Notes: generated from the sequence alone by a model not told the origin. Positions 17,729-27,982 are shown, counted from the first letter of the stretch. The stretch is 64,000 nt of DNA from JASHVB01 sp963780805 (GCA_963780805.1 CAWADP010000020.1:521750-585749); one strand, 5' to 3'. Numbers and translations are program-made.

Positions 17729-19003
17729 ATGGCCGGCCAGCTACACGACAGCGACTTCAAGAACCCCGTCATCCAGTGGATCGACACGCGCCTGCCGATC
17801 TTCACGATGATGCAGAAGGAATACATGGTATTCCCGACGCCGAAGAACTTCAACTATTTCTGGAATTTCGGCGCCCTGGCGGTGGTGACCCTGGTCATCA
17901 TGATCCTCACCGGCATCCTGCTGGCGATGAACTACCAGCCCAACACCGAACTGGCCTTCGATTCCGTCCAGCACATCATGCGCGACGTGAACTACGGCTG
18001 GATGATCCGCTACATCCACGAGAACGGCGCATCGATGTTCTTCATCGTCACCTACATCCACATTTTCCGCGGCCTCTATTACGGCTCCTACAAGAAGCCG
18101 CGCGAGCTGCTGTGGATGATCGGCGTGGTGATCCTGCTGCTGATGATGGCGACGGCGTTCATGGGCTATGTGCTGCCCTGGGGCCAGATGTCCTACTGGG
18201 GCGCCACCGTCATCACCAACCTGTTCTCGGCCTTCCCGATCGTGGGGCACGGCATCGTCACCTGGCTGTGGGGCGGGTTCAGCGTCGCCAACCCGACGCT
18301 CAACCGGTTCTACGCACTGCACTACCTGCTGCCGTTCGTGCTGGTGGGGGTGGTGTTCCTGCACGTCGCGGCGCTGCACATCGTCGGGTCGAACAATCCG
18401 CTGGGCATCGACGTGAAGTCGCCGCAGGACACGGTGCCGTTCCATCCCTACTACACCGCGAAGGACAGCATCGGCATCTGCGTGTTCCTGCTGGTGTGGG
18501 CGATTTTCGTGTTCTTCGCGCCGAATATGCTGGCCGATCCGAACAACTCGATCCCGGCCAATCCGCTGCAGACTCCCGCAGACATCGTGCCGGAATGGTA
18601 CTTCCTGCCGTTCTACGCGATCCTGCGCTCGATCCCGAACAAGCTGGCCGGCGTCTGCCTGATGTTCGGATCGATCCTGGTGTTGTTCGTGCTGCCATGG
18701 CTGGACACCTCGCCGGTGCGCAGCGCGCGGTTCCGGCCGATCTACCGCAAGCTCATCTGGCTGCTGGTGGTGGCGGTGTTCGGACTCGGCATCTGCGGCG
18801 CGCACAAGCCGGAAGGCATCTGGGTGCCGATCTCGCGCCTCTGCGCGCTGTACTACTACCTGCATTTCCTGGTGATCCTGCCGGTCCTGGGCAAGCTGGA
18901 GCGTCCGCTGCCGCTGCCGGAGAGCATCAGCAAGGCGGTGTTGCGCCGGGGTGGAGGGCCGTTACCCCAAGGCGCCACCGCAAAGCCGATGGAGAAAGCC
19001 TGA
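17729..19003 (+). CDS. petB: Cytochrome b of the bc1 complex
   Basis: 424 residues, intact. Cytochrome b binds hemes bL and bH in the inner membrane and forms the quinol-oxidising Qo and quinone-reducing Qi sites. Eight membrane helices are evident. The heme-ligating histidine pairs fall in helices B and D (HIMRDVNYGWMIRYIHENGASM and the HVAALH segment), and the Qo-site PEWY motif is at about residue 290. RBS GAGAGGAAA precedes the ATG, 18 bp after petA. Its stop overlaps the petC start (TGATG), as in a translationally coupled operon. It is undamaged although petA and petC on either side are frameshifted. Confidence 0.97.
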   Translation: MAGQLHDSDFKNPVIQWIDTRLPIFTMMQKEYMVFPTPKNFNYFWNFGALAVVTLVIMILTGILLAMNYQPNTELAFDSVQHIMRDVNYGWMIRYIHENGASMFFIVTYIHIFRGLYYGSYKKPRELLWMIGVVILLLMMATAFMGYVLPWGQMSYWGATVITNLFSAFPIVGHGIVTWLWGGFSVANPTLNRFYALHYLLPFVLVGVVFLHVAALHIVGSNNPLGIDVKSPQDTVPFHPYYTAKDSIGICVFLLVWAIFVFFAPNMLADPNNSIPANPLQTPADIVPEWYFLPFYAILRSIPNKLAGVCLMFGSILVLFVLPWLDTSPVRSARFRPIYRKLIWLLVVAVFGLGICGAHKPEGIWVPISRLCALYYYLHFLVILPVLGKLERPLPLPESISKAVLRRGGGPLPQGATAKPMEKA

Positions 19004-19791
19004 TGCGCGCGGTCGTCTCGATCTTCGCCGCCCTGCTGCCGGGCGCTATGGCCGCCACGCTGGCCGCCACCCTGGCCGCCACGCCGGCCCTGGCACAGGA
19101 AGCTCCGCCACCGCCGCAGCATGACTGGAGCTGGCAAGGGCCGTTCGGCACCTACAACCTCGCCGACGCGCAGCGCGGCTTCCAGGTCTACAAGGAGGTG
19201 TGCTCGAACTGCCACTCGATGAACGACCTGCACTACCGCGACCTGGCGGGGATCGGGTTGTCGGATGGCCAGATCAAGGCGATCGCCGCCTCGGTGCAGG
19301 TGCCGGACGGGCGTGGATTCGACCAGGGCAGTCCGAAGGACGGGCCGGGCACGCCGGCCAGCAGTTCCGCGCGCCCTTCGCCAATGAGGAAGCGGCAAAG
19401 GCGGCGCTGAAGGTGGCGCCACCGGACCTTTCGCAACATCATCAACGCGCGCGAGGGCGGACCCGACTACGTCTATGCCATCCTCACCGGGTTCTCCAAC
19501 CCGCCGCCCGGCTTCAAGCTGGCGGAGGGATCGAACTACAACGAGTATTTCCCCGGCCATCAGATCGCCATGCCGCAGCCGTTGCATGGCGGCGACGTGA
19601 CATTCGCCGATGGCACGCCGAACACCATCCCGGACGAGGCGCATGACGTGGTGACGTTCCTCGCCTGGGCGGCGGACCCGCACATGGTGCAGCGCAAGCA
19701 GATCGGCTGGCGCGTCGTGTTGTTCCTGGTGGTGATGACGGGCCTGACCTACGCGGTGAAGCGCAAGGTCTGGGCGGACGTGGAGCATTAG
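19003..19791 (+). CDS. petC: Cytochrome c1, compensating frameshifts
   Basis: The third bc1 subunit, periplasmic and anchored at its C-terminus. The start overlaps petB. A signal peptide with an AATPALA cleavage region covers residues 1-31, and the heme-binding CSNCH follows at about residue 67. A missing base near 19361 and an extra base near 19437 put roughly 75 bases out of frame; correcting both joins GTPAQQFRAPF to INAREGGPDYVYAIL and onward. The C-terminal part keeps the axial Met region (GHQIAMPQPL) and the single membrane helix (VVLFLVVMTGLTYAV). The total length of 263 codons is right for the family because the two slips cancel. Confidence 0.88.
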
Positions 19792-19833
19792 GCCCACGTC
19801 GGGCAGACGGCCCACCGTCGGGCCGCCGCGCCC

Positions 19834-19887
19834 GCGAGTGGCGCACGAGACGCGAGTAGCGCACGCGACGCGAGTAGCGCACGCAAC
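19834..19887. repeat. 18-bp direct repeat x3 plus REP-like sequence
   Basis: Three 18-bp units (GCGAGTAGCGCACGCGAC type) lie between petC and mtnP. They are followed at 19907-19940 by GGATTGCTTCGGCGCCATGC and CTCGCAATGAC, a sequence style found in dispersed repeats of many alphaproteobacteria. Confidence 0.7.
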
Positions 19888-19977
19888 TGCGGCCTCCGCT
19901 CGCGGGGGATTGCTTCGGCGCCATGCGCCTCGCAATGACATCCTGGACGTGCAGCACCACCGAGAAAAGGCCCGGCA

Positions 19978-20868
19978 ATGTCCCACCCACACGACGCCGT
20001 CGAGCCGGTCATCGGCATTGTCGGCGGCTCCGGCCTGTACGACATCGCGGGGCTGGAGGACACCGTCTGGCAGCAGGTGGAAACGCCCTGGGGCACGCCC
20101 TCCGACGCGCTGCTGTTCGGGCGGCTGGAGGGCGTGCGCTGCGTCTTCCTGCCGCGGCACGGGCGCGGCCATCCGCTGTCGCCGACGCACCTGAACTACC
20201 GCGCCAACATCGACGCCCTGAAGCGCTCCGGCGTGACCGACGTGGTGTCGCTGTCTGCGGTCGGCAGCCTGCGCGAGGACCTGCCACCCGGGCACTTCGT
20301 CATCGTCGACCAGTTCATCGACCGCAGCTTCGCCCGCGAGAAGAGCTTCTTCGGCGAGGGCGTGGTGGCCCATGTGTCGATGGCGCACCCCGTATGCCCG
20401 AGGCTGGGCGATGCGTTGGAGGCCACCTGCCGCGGCCTGTCCCTGCCGGTGACGCGCGGCGGCACCTATCTGGTGATGGAAGGGCCGCAGTTCTCCACCA
20501 AGGCGGAAAGCGCACTGTACCGCTCCTGGGGCTGCAGCGTCATCGGCATGACCAACATGCCGGAAGCGAAACTGGCGCGCGAGGCCGAGCTTTGTTACGC
20601 GACGGTCGCCATGGTGACCGACTACGACTGCTGGCATCCAGACCATGACCACGTCACGGTCGAGGCGGTGGTAAAGGTGCTGCTGGACAACGCAGAGCAT
20701 GCGCGGGCGGTGCTGCGCGCGGTGGTGCCGGAGATCGGCCGGCGACGCGCGCTGTGCCGCGCCGGGTGCGACCGGGCGCTGGACAACGCGGTGATCACCG
20801 CCGCGCGGATGCGCGATCCGGCACTGGTGGCAAGGCTGGATGCGGTGGCGGGGCGGGTCCTGAAGTGA
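19978..20868 (+). CDS. mtnP: S-methyl-5'-thioadenosine phosphorylase
   Basis: 296 residues, PNP/MTAP phosphorylase family. It cleaves methylthioadenosine with phosphate to adenine and methylthioribose-1-phosphate in the methionine salvage route. The phosphate-binding GGSGLYD is at residues 16-22 and the RHGRGHPLSPTHLNYRAN loop at about 59-76. The base/ribose region MEGPQFSTKAES and GMTNMPEA follow, and the DYDCWH aspartate selects the 6-aminopurine, as in MTAP rather than inosine phosphorylases. It lies downstream of petC in the same direction but behind 186 bp of repeats, so it is probably independent. Confidence 0.93.
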   Translation: MSHPHDAVEPVIGIVGGSGLYDIAGLEDTVWQQVETPWGTPSDALLFGRLEGVRCVFLPRHGRGHPLSPTHLNYRANIDALKRSGVTDVVSLSAVGSLREDLPPGHFVIVDQFIDRSFAREKSFFGEGVVAHVSMAHPVCPRLGDALEATCRGLSLPVTRGGTYLVMEGPQFSTKAESALYRSWGCSVIGMTNMPEAKLAREAELCYATVAMVTDYDCWHPDHDHVTVEAVVKVLLDNAEHARAVLRAVVPEIGRRRALCRAGCDRALDNAVITAARMRDPALVARLDAVAGRVLK

Positions 20869-21195
20869 GGTCCCTGCCGCAGGCGCGTGGCCACTGGCGC
20901 AACGATTTGTTGCGACACTATGGCCTGTGTCAGCATCTGCGGCCTGTGTCAGCATCTGCCGAAAGCGTATCGGACACCCGGCCGCCGACGCGATCTACGC
21001 GCAGCGATGCCGCCGACGATCCTGCGCGCAGCGATAGGACACGGTAGGCGGGAACGCGCCACAGGCCGCCGCTGGCTGATACAATGGACCTGGAGGGGAG
21101 AGGACACCCCCTGCCCTTGTGGGAGGGGGCCGGGAGGCGGATCCGCGCTGCGTCGCGGCGATAAATCCATGCCATCCAATCCAGCGGCGGCGGCT
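20869..21195. other. Gap between convergent mtnP and hydrogenase operon
   Basis: No gene. It holds a direct repeat GCCTGTGTCAGCATCTGC in two adjacent copies (about 20922-20959) and, at about 21102-21140, one arm of the same CCCTTGTGGGAGGGGGCC-type repeat that is inserted in hemF. No clear terminator is seen for either convergent unit. Confidence 0.5.
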
Positions 21196-21657
21196 TCAGG
21201 CGGATCGCAATTCCGCTGTCACGCGTGCGACAACCGTATCAACCGCGGCCAACACGGCGGCAGACATCGATGCGCCGGGAGCGAACGCCGCGCCCTCCAC
21301 GGCATACAGGATGCAGATCCGGGGCAGCACACCCAACACCCGCGCCAAGGCCACTGCTTCGGCGACGCCGAGCCCGTGCGAGGACGTGCTCGCCTGTGCC
21401 GGCAACGCACTCTCAAGCGTGCAATCCAGGCGATGGAGTGAGCCGACCGGCGCGCCGGATGCCGCCGCATCAATCATCCACACGCTGTCGACATCGCGCA
21501 GGCAGTCGAGCAGGGCGGTGGCTTCGCCGAATTGCTCTTGCACCAGCAGGTCCGGCAACGCCGCCGCCCGCAGGCGCTGCGCCACGAGCGGACCTACGCC
21601 ATCGTCGCCGCAATCGGGATTGCCGACACCGATCACCAGGCGTCGACCCGGCGTCAT
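21196..21657 (-). CDS. Hydrogenase maturation endopeptidase (HycI/HupD family)
   Basis: About 153 residues from the ATG at 21657; an in-frame ATG at 21690, overlapping hydA, is possible. The opening LVIGVGNPDCGDDGVGP is the nickel-sensing motif of peptidase family M52, with the Asp in GDDGVG and a later Asp (MIDAAASG) expected to contact nickel in the immature large subunit. The enzyme removes the C-terminal tail of the large subunit after nickel insertion. It follows hydA directly, whose product ends in such a tail, so HydA is the obvious substrate. Confidence 0.9.
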   Translation of the reverse strand: MTPGRRLVIGVGNPDCGDDGVGPLVAQRLRAAALPDLLVQEQFGEATALLDCLRDVDSVWMIDAAASGAPVGSLHRLDCTLESALPAQASTSSHGLGVAEAVALARVLGVLPRICILYAVEGAAFAPGASMSAAVLAAVDTVVARVTAELRSA

Positions 21658-21673
21658 GATGGGCGAGGACCCG

Positions 21674-22963
21674 TCACTCCCGCACGACATCCAACTTCAG
21701 AAAATGCGTCGCGCATGAAATGCACGGGTCGTGGTTCCGGATCGCCTGCTCGCACAGATGCCCCAGCTTCGCGTCCGGCAAATCGAGCCAGCGCTGGGCG
21801 AAATCGCGCAGGTCGTCCTCGATGCTCGGCTGGTTCTGCGACGTGGGGGGCACGATCTTTGCGTCGAGCACGCTGCCTTCGGCATCCAGCCGGTAGCGGT
21901 GGTACAGCATGCCGCGCGGCGCCTCGGTGCAGGCACAGCCGACACCCGTGCGCATCGGCGTCTCGACGAACGACCGGTCGGGCTCCTGGTATGCGTCGAT
22001 GATGCGCAGCGCCTCATCGAACGCGTACACCACTTCCACGGCGCGGATCACGATGCTGCGGAACGGGTTGTTGCAGGCCGGCCCCAACCCCGCCTGCTTC
22101 GCCGCTTCCAAAGCCAATGGTGACAACAGCGACGAATTCAGGCTGTAGCGCGCCAACGGCCCGGTCAGATACGCGCCATGGCCCAGATGCCGCGAATGCA
22201 GCGCATTGGAACGCTTGACGTGGTATTCCTCGAAATGCGCATCGTAATGCTGCGGCGTGATGTCCAGTCCCTTGTTCGACACCACGTGGCCTTCGTTGAA
22301 CGGATATTCTCCCGCCATCCCCAGCGACACGAATTCGTAATCCCGTTCGACATCGGGAAAATCGAAGCCGGCGACCAGCTTTACGGTGCCCAGCGATGCG
22401 TCGCGTCCGCGCTGCAGCGTATCGCGCAGCCCGTGCAGTTCGCGCCGCGTCGGTACACGATAGAATCCTCCAACGCGCACGTTGATCGGATGGATCTCCC
22501 GCCCGCCGAGCAAACCCAGGATCTCGTTGCCGGCCTTTTTCAGCGCCAGGCCCTCGCGCACGACGTCGGGATGGTCCTTCGCCATCTCCACCGCTCCGTC
22601 GTACCCGAGGAAGTCCGGCGCATGCAGCATGTACATGTGCAGCACGTGGCTTTCGATCCACTCGCCGCAATACAGCAGGCGGCGCAGCGCACGGATTTCC
22701 GGGGTGATGGTGACGCCGAGCGCGTCCTCCATCGCGTGCACCGCGCTCATCTGATAGGCGACGGGGCAGATGCCGCAAATCCGCGCGGTGATGTCGGGGA
22801 CCTCCATGCAGGAACGGCCGCGCAGGAAGGCCTCGAAGAAACGTGGCGGTTCGAAGATGCGCAGCTCGGCGGTGCGCAGCTTGCCGTCCTGGATCACCAG
22901 GCGCAGCGCGCCCTCGCCTTCGACGCGCGCCAGCACGTCGACCTTGATCGTCTTAGTCGCCAT
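21674..22963 (-). CDS. hydA: [NiFe] hydrogenase group 3b large (alpha) subunit
   Basis: 429 residues. The ATG at 22963 overlaps the hydD end by 11 bases, and the family begins at this MATKTIKVDVLARVEGEG. Both nickel-binding motifs are present: L1 RICGICP (C63, C66) and L2 DPCISCATH (C414, C417). After the L2 histidine there are nine further residues (FLKLDVVRE), the peptide removed on maturation. Length and motifs match group 3b cytosolic NAD(P)-linked hydrogenases (sulfhydrogenase-type HydBGDA), which oxidise H2 or evolve it to balance pyridine nucleotides. The gene order B-(cNMP)-G-D-A supports this. Confidence 0.95.
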   Translation of the reverse strand: MATKTIKVDVLARVEGEGALRLVIQDGKLRTAELRIFEPPRFFEAFLRGRSCMEVPDITARICGICPVAYQMSAVHAMEDALGVTITPEIRALRRLLYCGEWIESHVLHMYMLHAPDFLGYDGAVEMAKDHPDVVREGLALKKAGNEILGLLGGREIHPINVRVGGFYRVPTRRELHGLRDTLQRGRDASLGTVKLVAGFDFPDVERDYEFVSLGMAGEYPFNEGHVVSNKGLDITPQHYDAHFEEYHVKRSNALHSRHLGHGAYLTGPLARYSLNSSLLSPLALEAAKQAGLGPACNNPFRSIVIRAVEVVYAFDEALRIIDAYQEPDRSFVETPMRTGVGCACTEAPRGMLYHRYRLDAEGSVLDAKIVPPTSQNQPSIEDDLRDFAQRWLDLPDAKLGHLCEQAIRNHDPCISCATHFLKLDVVRE

Positions 22964-23726
22964 GGCGGTCGCCTTCCCGGCGGAAGGCCTCGGCGCCGGC
23001 GTTGAAGGTGCGGAACACGCGCTGCAGGGCGCGCTCATCCATGCCGGCGTCGCGCAACTGGCCGGCGAGCGACACGGTGTTGGGCGTTTCCTTGGGCCCG
23101 AAGCAGCCGTAGCAGCCGCGGTTGTAGGCAGGGCAGATCGCGCCACAGCCGGCATGCGTCACCGGCCCCAGGCAGGATGCCGCGCCGCGTACCAGCACGC
23201 AGACCGTGCCGCGCTGCTTGCACTCCATGCAGACGCTGTGCGGCGGGATGTTGGGCTTGCGGCGGTTCAGATAGGCGGTGAGCACCTCGAGCAACTGGTG
23301 CTTGTTGATCGGGCAGCCGCGCAATTCGAAATCCACGTTGACGTGCGCGCTGATCGGGGTGGAGGTGGCGAGCGTGTCGATATAGTCCGGCCGCGCATAC
23401 ACGATGGAGGTGAATTCGCGCACGTCCTTGAAATTGCGCAGTGCCTGGATGCCGCCCGCGGTGGCGCACGCGCCGATGGTGATCAGCGTGTGCGACTGGC
23501 GGCGCACGTCGTGCAGGCGTTTGGCGTCGTGCGGCGTGGTGACGGAGCCTTCCACCAGCGACACGTCGTATGGGCCTTTCATGACACCGCGTGTCGCCTC
23601 GGGGAAATAGGCGATGTCGATTGCGCCGGCGATGGCCAGCAGTTCGTCCTCGCAGTCCAGCAGCGAAAGCTGGCAGCCGTCGCAGGAGGCGAACTTCCAG
23701 ACGGCGAGTTTGGGTTTGGCGTTCAT
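22953..23726 (-). CDS. hydD: [NiFe] hydrogenase group 3b small (delta) subunit
   Basis: 257 residues. It carries the FeS-cluster ligands of hydrogenase small subunits: C15-x2-C18 in FASCDGCQ, the TIGACATAGG cysteine, and a dense C-terminal set (SCLGPVTHAGCGAICPAYNRGCYGCFGP). There is no twin-arginine signal, consistent with a cytosolic group 3 enzyme. It passes electrons between the NiFe site in HydA and the FAD/FeS subunits HydG and HydB. It overlaps hydA by 11 bp; upstream is a 157-bp spacer with an inverted repeat. Confidence 0.94.
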   Translation of the reverse strand: MNAKPKLAVWKFASCDGCQLSLLDCEDELLAIAGAIDIAYFPEATRGVMKGPYDVSLVEGSVTTPHDAKRLHDVRRQSHTLITIGACATAGGIQALRNFKDVREFTSIVYARPDYIDTLATSTPISAHVNVDFELRGCPINKHQLLEVLTAYLNRRKPNIPPHSVCMECKQRGTVCVLVRGAASCLGPVTHAGCGAICPAYNRGCYGCFGPKETPNTVSLAGQLRDAGMDERALQRVFRTFNAGAEAFRREGDRHGD

Positions 23727-23737
23727 GATGGCTGCCC

Positions 23738-23845
23738 GTCATGGCCGGGCTCGACCCGGCCAGCCTCGCACAAGCGATCGGAATGCGAGGTAGCACGCGG
23801 CCCGATCGACGGGGGGTCGATGGCCGGGTCAAGCCCGGCCATGAC
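23738..23845. repeat. Inverted REP-like pair between hydD and hydG
   Basis: Two copies of a GTCATGGCCGGG...CCCGGCCA motif, at 23738-23763 and 23818-23845, are arranged so that the spacer can fold on itself; each copy is itself palindromic. This type of repeat is widely dispersed in alphaproteobacterial genomes. It interrupts the otherwise overlapping hydrogenase operon and may act as an mRNA processing or attenuation point. A related single copy (ATGGCCGGGTCAGGCCCGGC) lies at 37534. Confidence 0.75.
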
Positions 23846-23883
23846 GAGACGGCCAAGCCCGGCGGTGTCGAGGCGTGGTGACA

Positions 23884-24816
23884 TCATATCTCCTTCAGCG
23901 CCATCAGCCGGCGGACGCGGTCGTAGCGGACCACCGGGCCGTCCTTGCAGGCGAACATGCCGGCGAACTGGCAGTGCCCGCAGAGCCCGACCGCGCATTT
24001 CATGTTGCGTTCGATCGATACCCAGATCGCGTCCTGAGGCATGCCGATGTCGTGCAGTGCCGCGCCGGCGAAGCGCATCATCACTTCCGGGCCGCAGACC
24101 AACGCGGTCGCGTGCCTCACATCCACTGACAACCGTGGGATCAGCCGCGTCACCACGCCGACATGGCCGCGCCAGTTGCCCCCGGCGTGGTCCACCGTCA
24201 CGTCGATCTCCAGGTCGAGGCGTTTGCGCCAGGTCTCCAATTGTCGGCGGTACAGGATCTCGTCGGGGCTGCGCGTGCCGTACAACAGCACCACTTTGCC
24301 GAACTGCGAGCGGTTGGCGAGCACGTGATAGATGGACGGGCGCAGCGGTGCCAGGCCGAGCCCGCCGGCCACCACTACCACGTCCTGTCCGGCCAGCTCC
24401 TCGGTCGGCCATGCACTGCCGAACGGGCCGCGTAATCCCAGCATATCGCCGGGCTGCAATGCGGTGACCGCTTCGCTGACCGCGCCAACGGAGCGGATGG
24501 TCTGCACCAGCCGCGCGGGGTCGGCGGCATCGCCGCTGATGCTGACGGGAATTTCGCCGACGCCGAACGCGTAGAGCATGGTGAACTGGCCCGGACGGTA
24601 GCGCGGCAGGGGTGCGCCGTCGGCCGGTTCCAGCTCCAAGGTCACCGTGCCGGGCAGATCGCGGGCGCGTTTCCGCACCCGCACGATGCGCGGCACCATG
24701 ACATCGGCCGCATGCGCGGCAGGGGCATCGGCCGCGTGCGCGGCGGGGGCATCGGCCGCATGCGCGGCAGGGGCATCAGCCGCCGGTACGGCGCGGGATT
24801 CAGCGACCTCGTCCAT
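23884..24816 (-). CDS. hydG: Hydrogenase group 3b gamma subunit, FAD/NAD(P)-binding
   Basis: 310 residues of the ferredoxin-NADP reductase fold. The FAD site is RYRPGQFTMLY (about residue 75), and the pyridine-nucleotide site is VVVVAGGLGLAPLRP (about 147-161). The C-terminal [2Fe-2S] motif runs KCAVGLCGHCQ then C in FACKDGP, as in dihydroorotate dehydrogenase PyrK-type proteins. It connects the FeS chain to NAD(P)H. The N-terminus is unusual: an eight-residue unit AADAPAAH is repeated four times (24-bp DNA repeat at about 24707-24790). It overlaps the cNMP-binding gene by 17 bases. Confidence 0.93.
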   Translation of the reverse strand: MDEVAESRAVPAADAPAAHAADAPAAHAADAPAAHAADVMVPRIVRVRKRARDLPGTVTLELEPADGAPLPRYRPGQFTMLYAFGVGEIPVSISGDAADPARLVQTIRSVGAVSEAVTALQPGDMLGLRGPFGSAWPTEELAGQDVVVVAGGLGLAPLRPSIYHVLANRSQFGKVVLLYGTRSPDEILYRRQLETWRKRLDLEIDVTVDHAGGNWRGHVGVVTRLIPRLSVDVRHATALVCGPEVMMRFAGAALHDIGMPQDAIWVSIERNMKCAVGLCGHCQFAGMFACKDGPVVRYDRVRRLMALKEI

Positions 24817-25247
24817 AGACGTCCAGCATCTGCAATTGCGTGGCCTGCAGGCGCTCCACCAGCACCGGCAGGATGCGCTTGAACAGGGCGTAGCCGAGGC
24901 GGTTGTCAGCCTCGCACTTGTCGCGCAGGCAGCGCGCGTCCAGCGCGATGGCGCGGGTCAACTCCAAAGCGCGCGCGTCATACCCCCAGCGGTATGGCGG
25001 CAGCAGCCAGGTCAACCCTACGATCTCGCCCTCGCCGATAGTTTCGAACTGCATCGCGCCCTCGCCCGGGGCCGCCAGTTCCAGCGCGACACGACCGTGG
25101 CGGACCAGGTAGATCCAGTCGGCGGCGTCCTCGGCATGGAACAGGTAGTCGTCGGCGTTGAACCGCGTGTTCTTGGCGCAGCCGGCGGCGAGGTCGACGA
25201 ATTCCTGACCCAGCCCGGCAAACAGCCGGTGCTCGCCGAGGATGCGT

Positions 25248-25261
<14 letters not shown>
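24800..25261 (-). CDS. Cyclic nucleotide-binding domain protein in hydrogenase operon
   Basis: 153 residues of a CAP-like cNMP-binding beta-barrel (LFAGLGQEFVDLAAG opening, FHAEDAADWIYLVRHGRVALE, GEGEIVGLTWLLPP phosphate-binding-cassette region) followed by a helix, with no helix-turn-helix domain. It therefore senses or binds a ligand without acting as a transcription factor. The gene overlaps hydB upstream and hydG downstream, so it is made together with the hydrogenase. Such stand-alone domains accompany group 3b operons and may regulate the enzyme, but the ligand and mechanism are not established here. Confidence 0.87.
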
Positions 25262-26459
<1,198 letters not shown>

Positions 26460-27113
26460 GCGGCAAGTCTCGGCGGCGACCATAGGCGCCGGCATTGATC
26501 CAGCGCAATACGACCTGCCTTCAGGGTCGGAGACGGAATAAGTGATGAAAACGAGCGCACGGTCATCCCCGCGCGTGGTGCACGAAGGCGCAGCATCCCA
26601 CGACTTTTCCTCGAGTGGCACTGCAAGTCGTGGATGGTGCGCCTTCGCGCACCATGACGCGGCGGATGCGCGCCTCGCCCTTGCGACGGCAGCAACGCTT
26701 GTCGCCGTCGGGATCGCTCAATCCCGGTCAGCGACCCCCGCTGCAGCCGTCCCGCCGCCCTCGGTGCCAGTGATCTGGGGTGCCGGTGATCTGGGGTGCC
26801 GGTGATCGGGGTGCCAGTGATGTGGATTGAGCGATCCCCGGCGCCACGCGCCAGAACCACCGGCTCGCTGCGGAGGGCGCTATCCAGGCCAGCACCACGA
26901 GCAACGCCACGGGCAGCGCCACGGCGCGGACCGCGACCACGCGCCAAACGAGCGCGATCACCATGCCGAGCATGCACGCCAGTAGTGCTATGACGCCCTA
27001 ATAGACGAGGTTGAACGCCGTTTATCCGTGTTGCTGGCGCCGGCCGCTGCCTGGGTGCTGGGGGTGATCGTTATCAGCCGTCCGGATGCTCCTGGTCCGA
27101 CGCCCGCCGCATC
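26460..27113. other. Intergenic region upstream of hydrogenase operon
   Basis: It should contain the hydrogenase promoter. A 16-bp tandem repeat (GGTGCCGGTGATCTGG type, four units, the last two degraded) occupies 26763-26825. A minus-strand frame at 26728-26973 encodes a strongly hydrophobic 35-residue start; it has no ribosome site and I do not call it a gene. Confidence 0.45.
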
Positions 27114-27680
27114 TTACTGCGCATAGCCGGCAACCGAGCTGTGAAGGCGTCCCATTCGAGTTTCGCGGCCAATTGTCGCCGCGCGTAGTGCCTGCATTTC
27201 AGCAGGCTGCGTAACCAATTGTCGCGTGGTCCAGATGGTTTCCCCCAGATCGGCGAAAAACGTATCGCCGGATAGTCGGACCCGGTCAACGTTCTCCTTG
27301 GCCCGCCGGATGATGCGTAAGGTTTCCTTTGCCAGCGTGTCGAAAGAGAAGGGCTTCGGCAAATACAGGTAGCCATGGCGCTCGCATAGCGCCACGGCAT
27401 CGGGGTGCCCCGGGATGAGCAGGACAGGGATGTTCCGGTCTGCCGCACGTTCGGCTAGTTCAAACCCGCTCATGCCCGGCAGGTCTGCTTCCAGTACCGC
27501 AGCATCCAGGAGGGTGCTATCCATCGCTTCCAATGCGGCAGGCCCGGTGTAGGTGCAAAGAACGCGGCCACCGCAAAACTCTTCGAGGCCCCTCGCTATC
27601 GTGTCGCAAACCAATGCGTCGAAGTCGGCCACCATCAACTGGAGCACGGCACTACGTCCTTTTATGATCAATTCCGACAT
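27114..27680 (-). CDS. Atypical response-regulator receiver protein
   Basis: 188 residues: a CheY-like receiver domain (about 12-125) plus a 60-residue tail without a known output domain. The acidic pocket is partly kept (D19, D21) and the KP motif is K109-P110. However, the phospho-acceptor aspartate is replaced by glutamate (E64 in VLEADLPGMSG) and the switch Thr/Ser by Pro (P90). This suggests a receiver that is not phosphorylated normally, perhaps locked in an active-like state. RBS AAAAGGG precedes the ATG. It lies beside the large hybrid histidine kinase, in the same orientation. Confidence 0.85.
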   Translation of the reverse strand: MSELIIKGRSAVLQLMVADFDALVCDTIARGLEEFCGGRVLCTYTGPAALEAMDSTLLDAAVLEADLPGMSGFELAERAADRNIPVLLIPGHPDAVALCERHGYLYLPKPFSFDTLAKETLRIIRRAKENVDRVRLSGDTFFADLGETIWTTRQLVTQPAEMQALRAATIGRETRMGRLHSSVAGYAQ

Positions 27681-27898
27681 TACACCCTTTTGATTATTGG
27701 CACATTAACGTTTGTTGACGATTTTGTGATGGTCGGATTCTGTCCGCCGTGCATATTGACCGAATGCAAAGCGCGACCACCCAGCCAGATGGCAAAGACC
27801 GCCCGGTCGAGGCGCCGCAATTCCTGAACGTAGTCGCAAGCATCGTTGACGCGATACGTAATAGCCACGAATTGTTGGCTCGCCTCGATGCCGTTCAT
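27680..27898 (-). CDS. Hypothetical 72-residue protein upstream of receiver gene
   Basis: A short frame whose TAA overlaps the receiver-protein ATG (TAATG), a layout typical of coupled genes. Composition is protein-like, with no recognised motif, signal or membrane segment. There is no good ribosome site at its ATG, and other frames across this region are also open, so it may be fortuitous. Confidence 0.25.
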   Translation of the reverse strand: MNGIEASQQFVAITYRVNDACDYVQELRRLDRAVFAIWLGGRALHSVNMHGGQNPTITKSSTNVNVPIIKRV

Positions 27899-27982
27899 GG
27901 AGCTTGGAACACTGACCGGCAGCTAAACACCGCACGCGCCCCCGCTGTCCATATTGTACCGGAACATTCTGACTCTGGTATC

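Noticed and set aside
18856..20955. A 699-codon minus-strand frame across petC and mtnP
   Set aside because: It is antisense to two recognised genes and has the His/Arg-rich composition of a complementary frame.
26728..26973. A hydrophobic 81-residue frame upstream of the hydrogenase operon
   Set aside because: The membrane-like start has no ribosome site, and its second half is a translation of the 16-bp tandem repeat.
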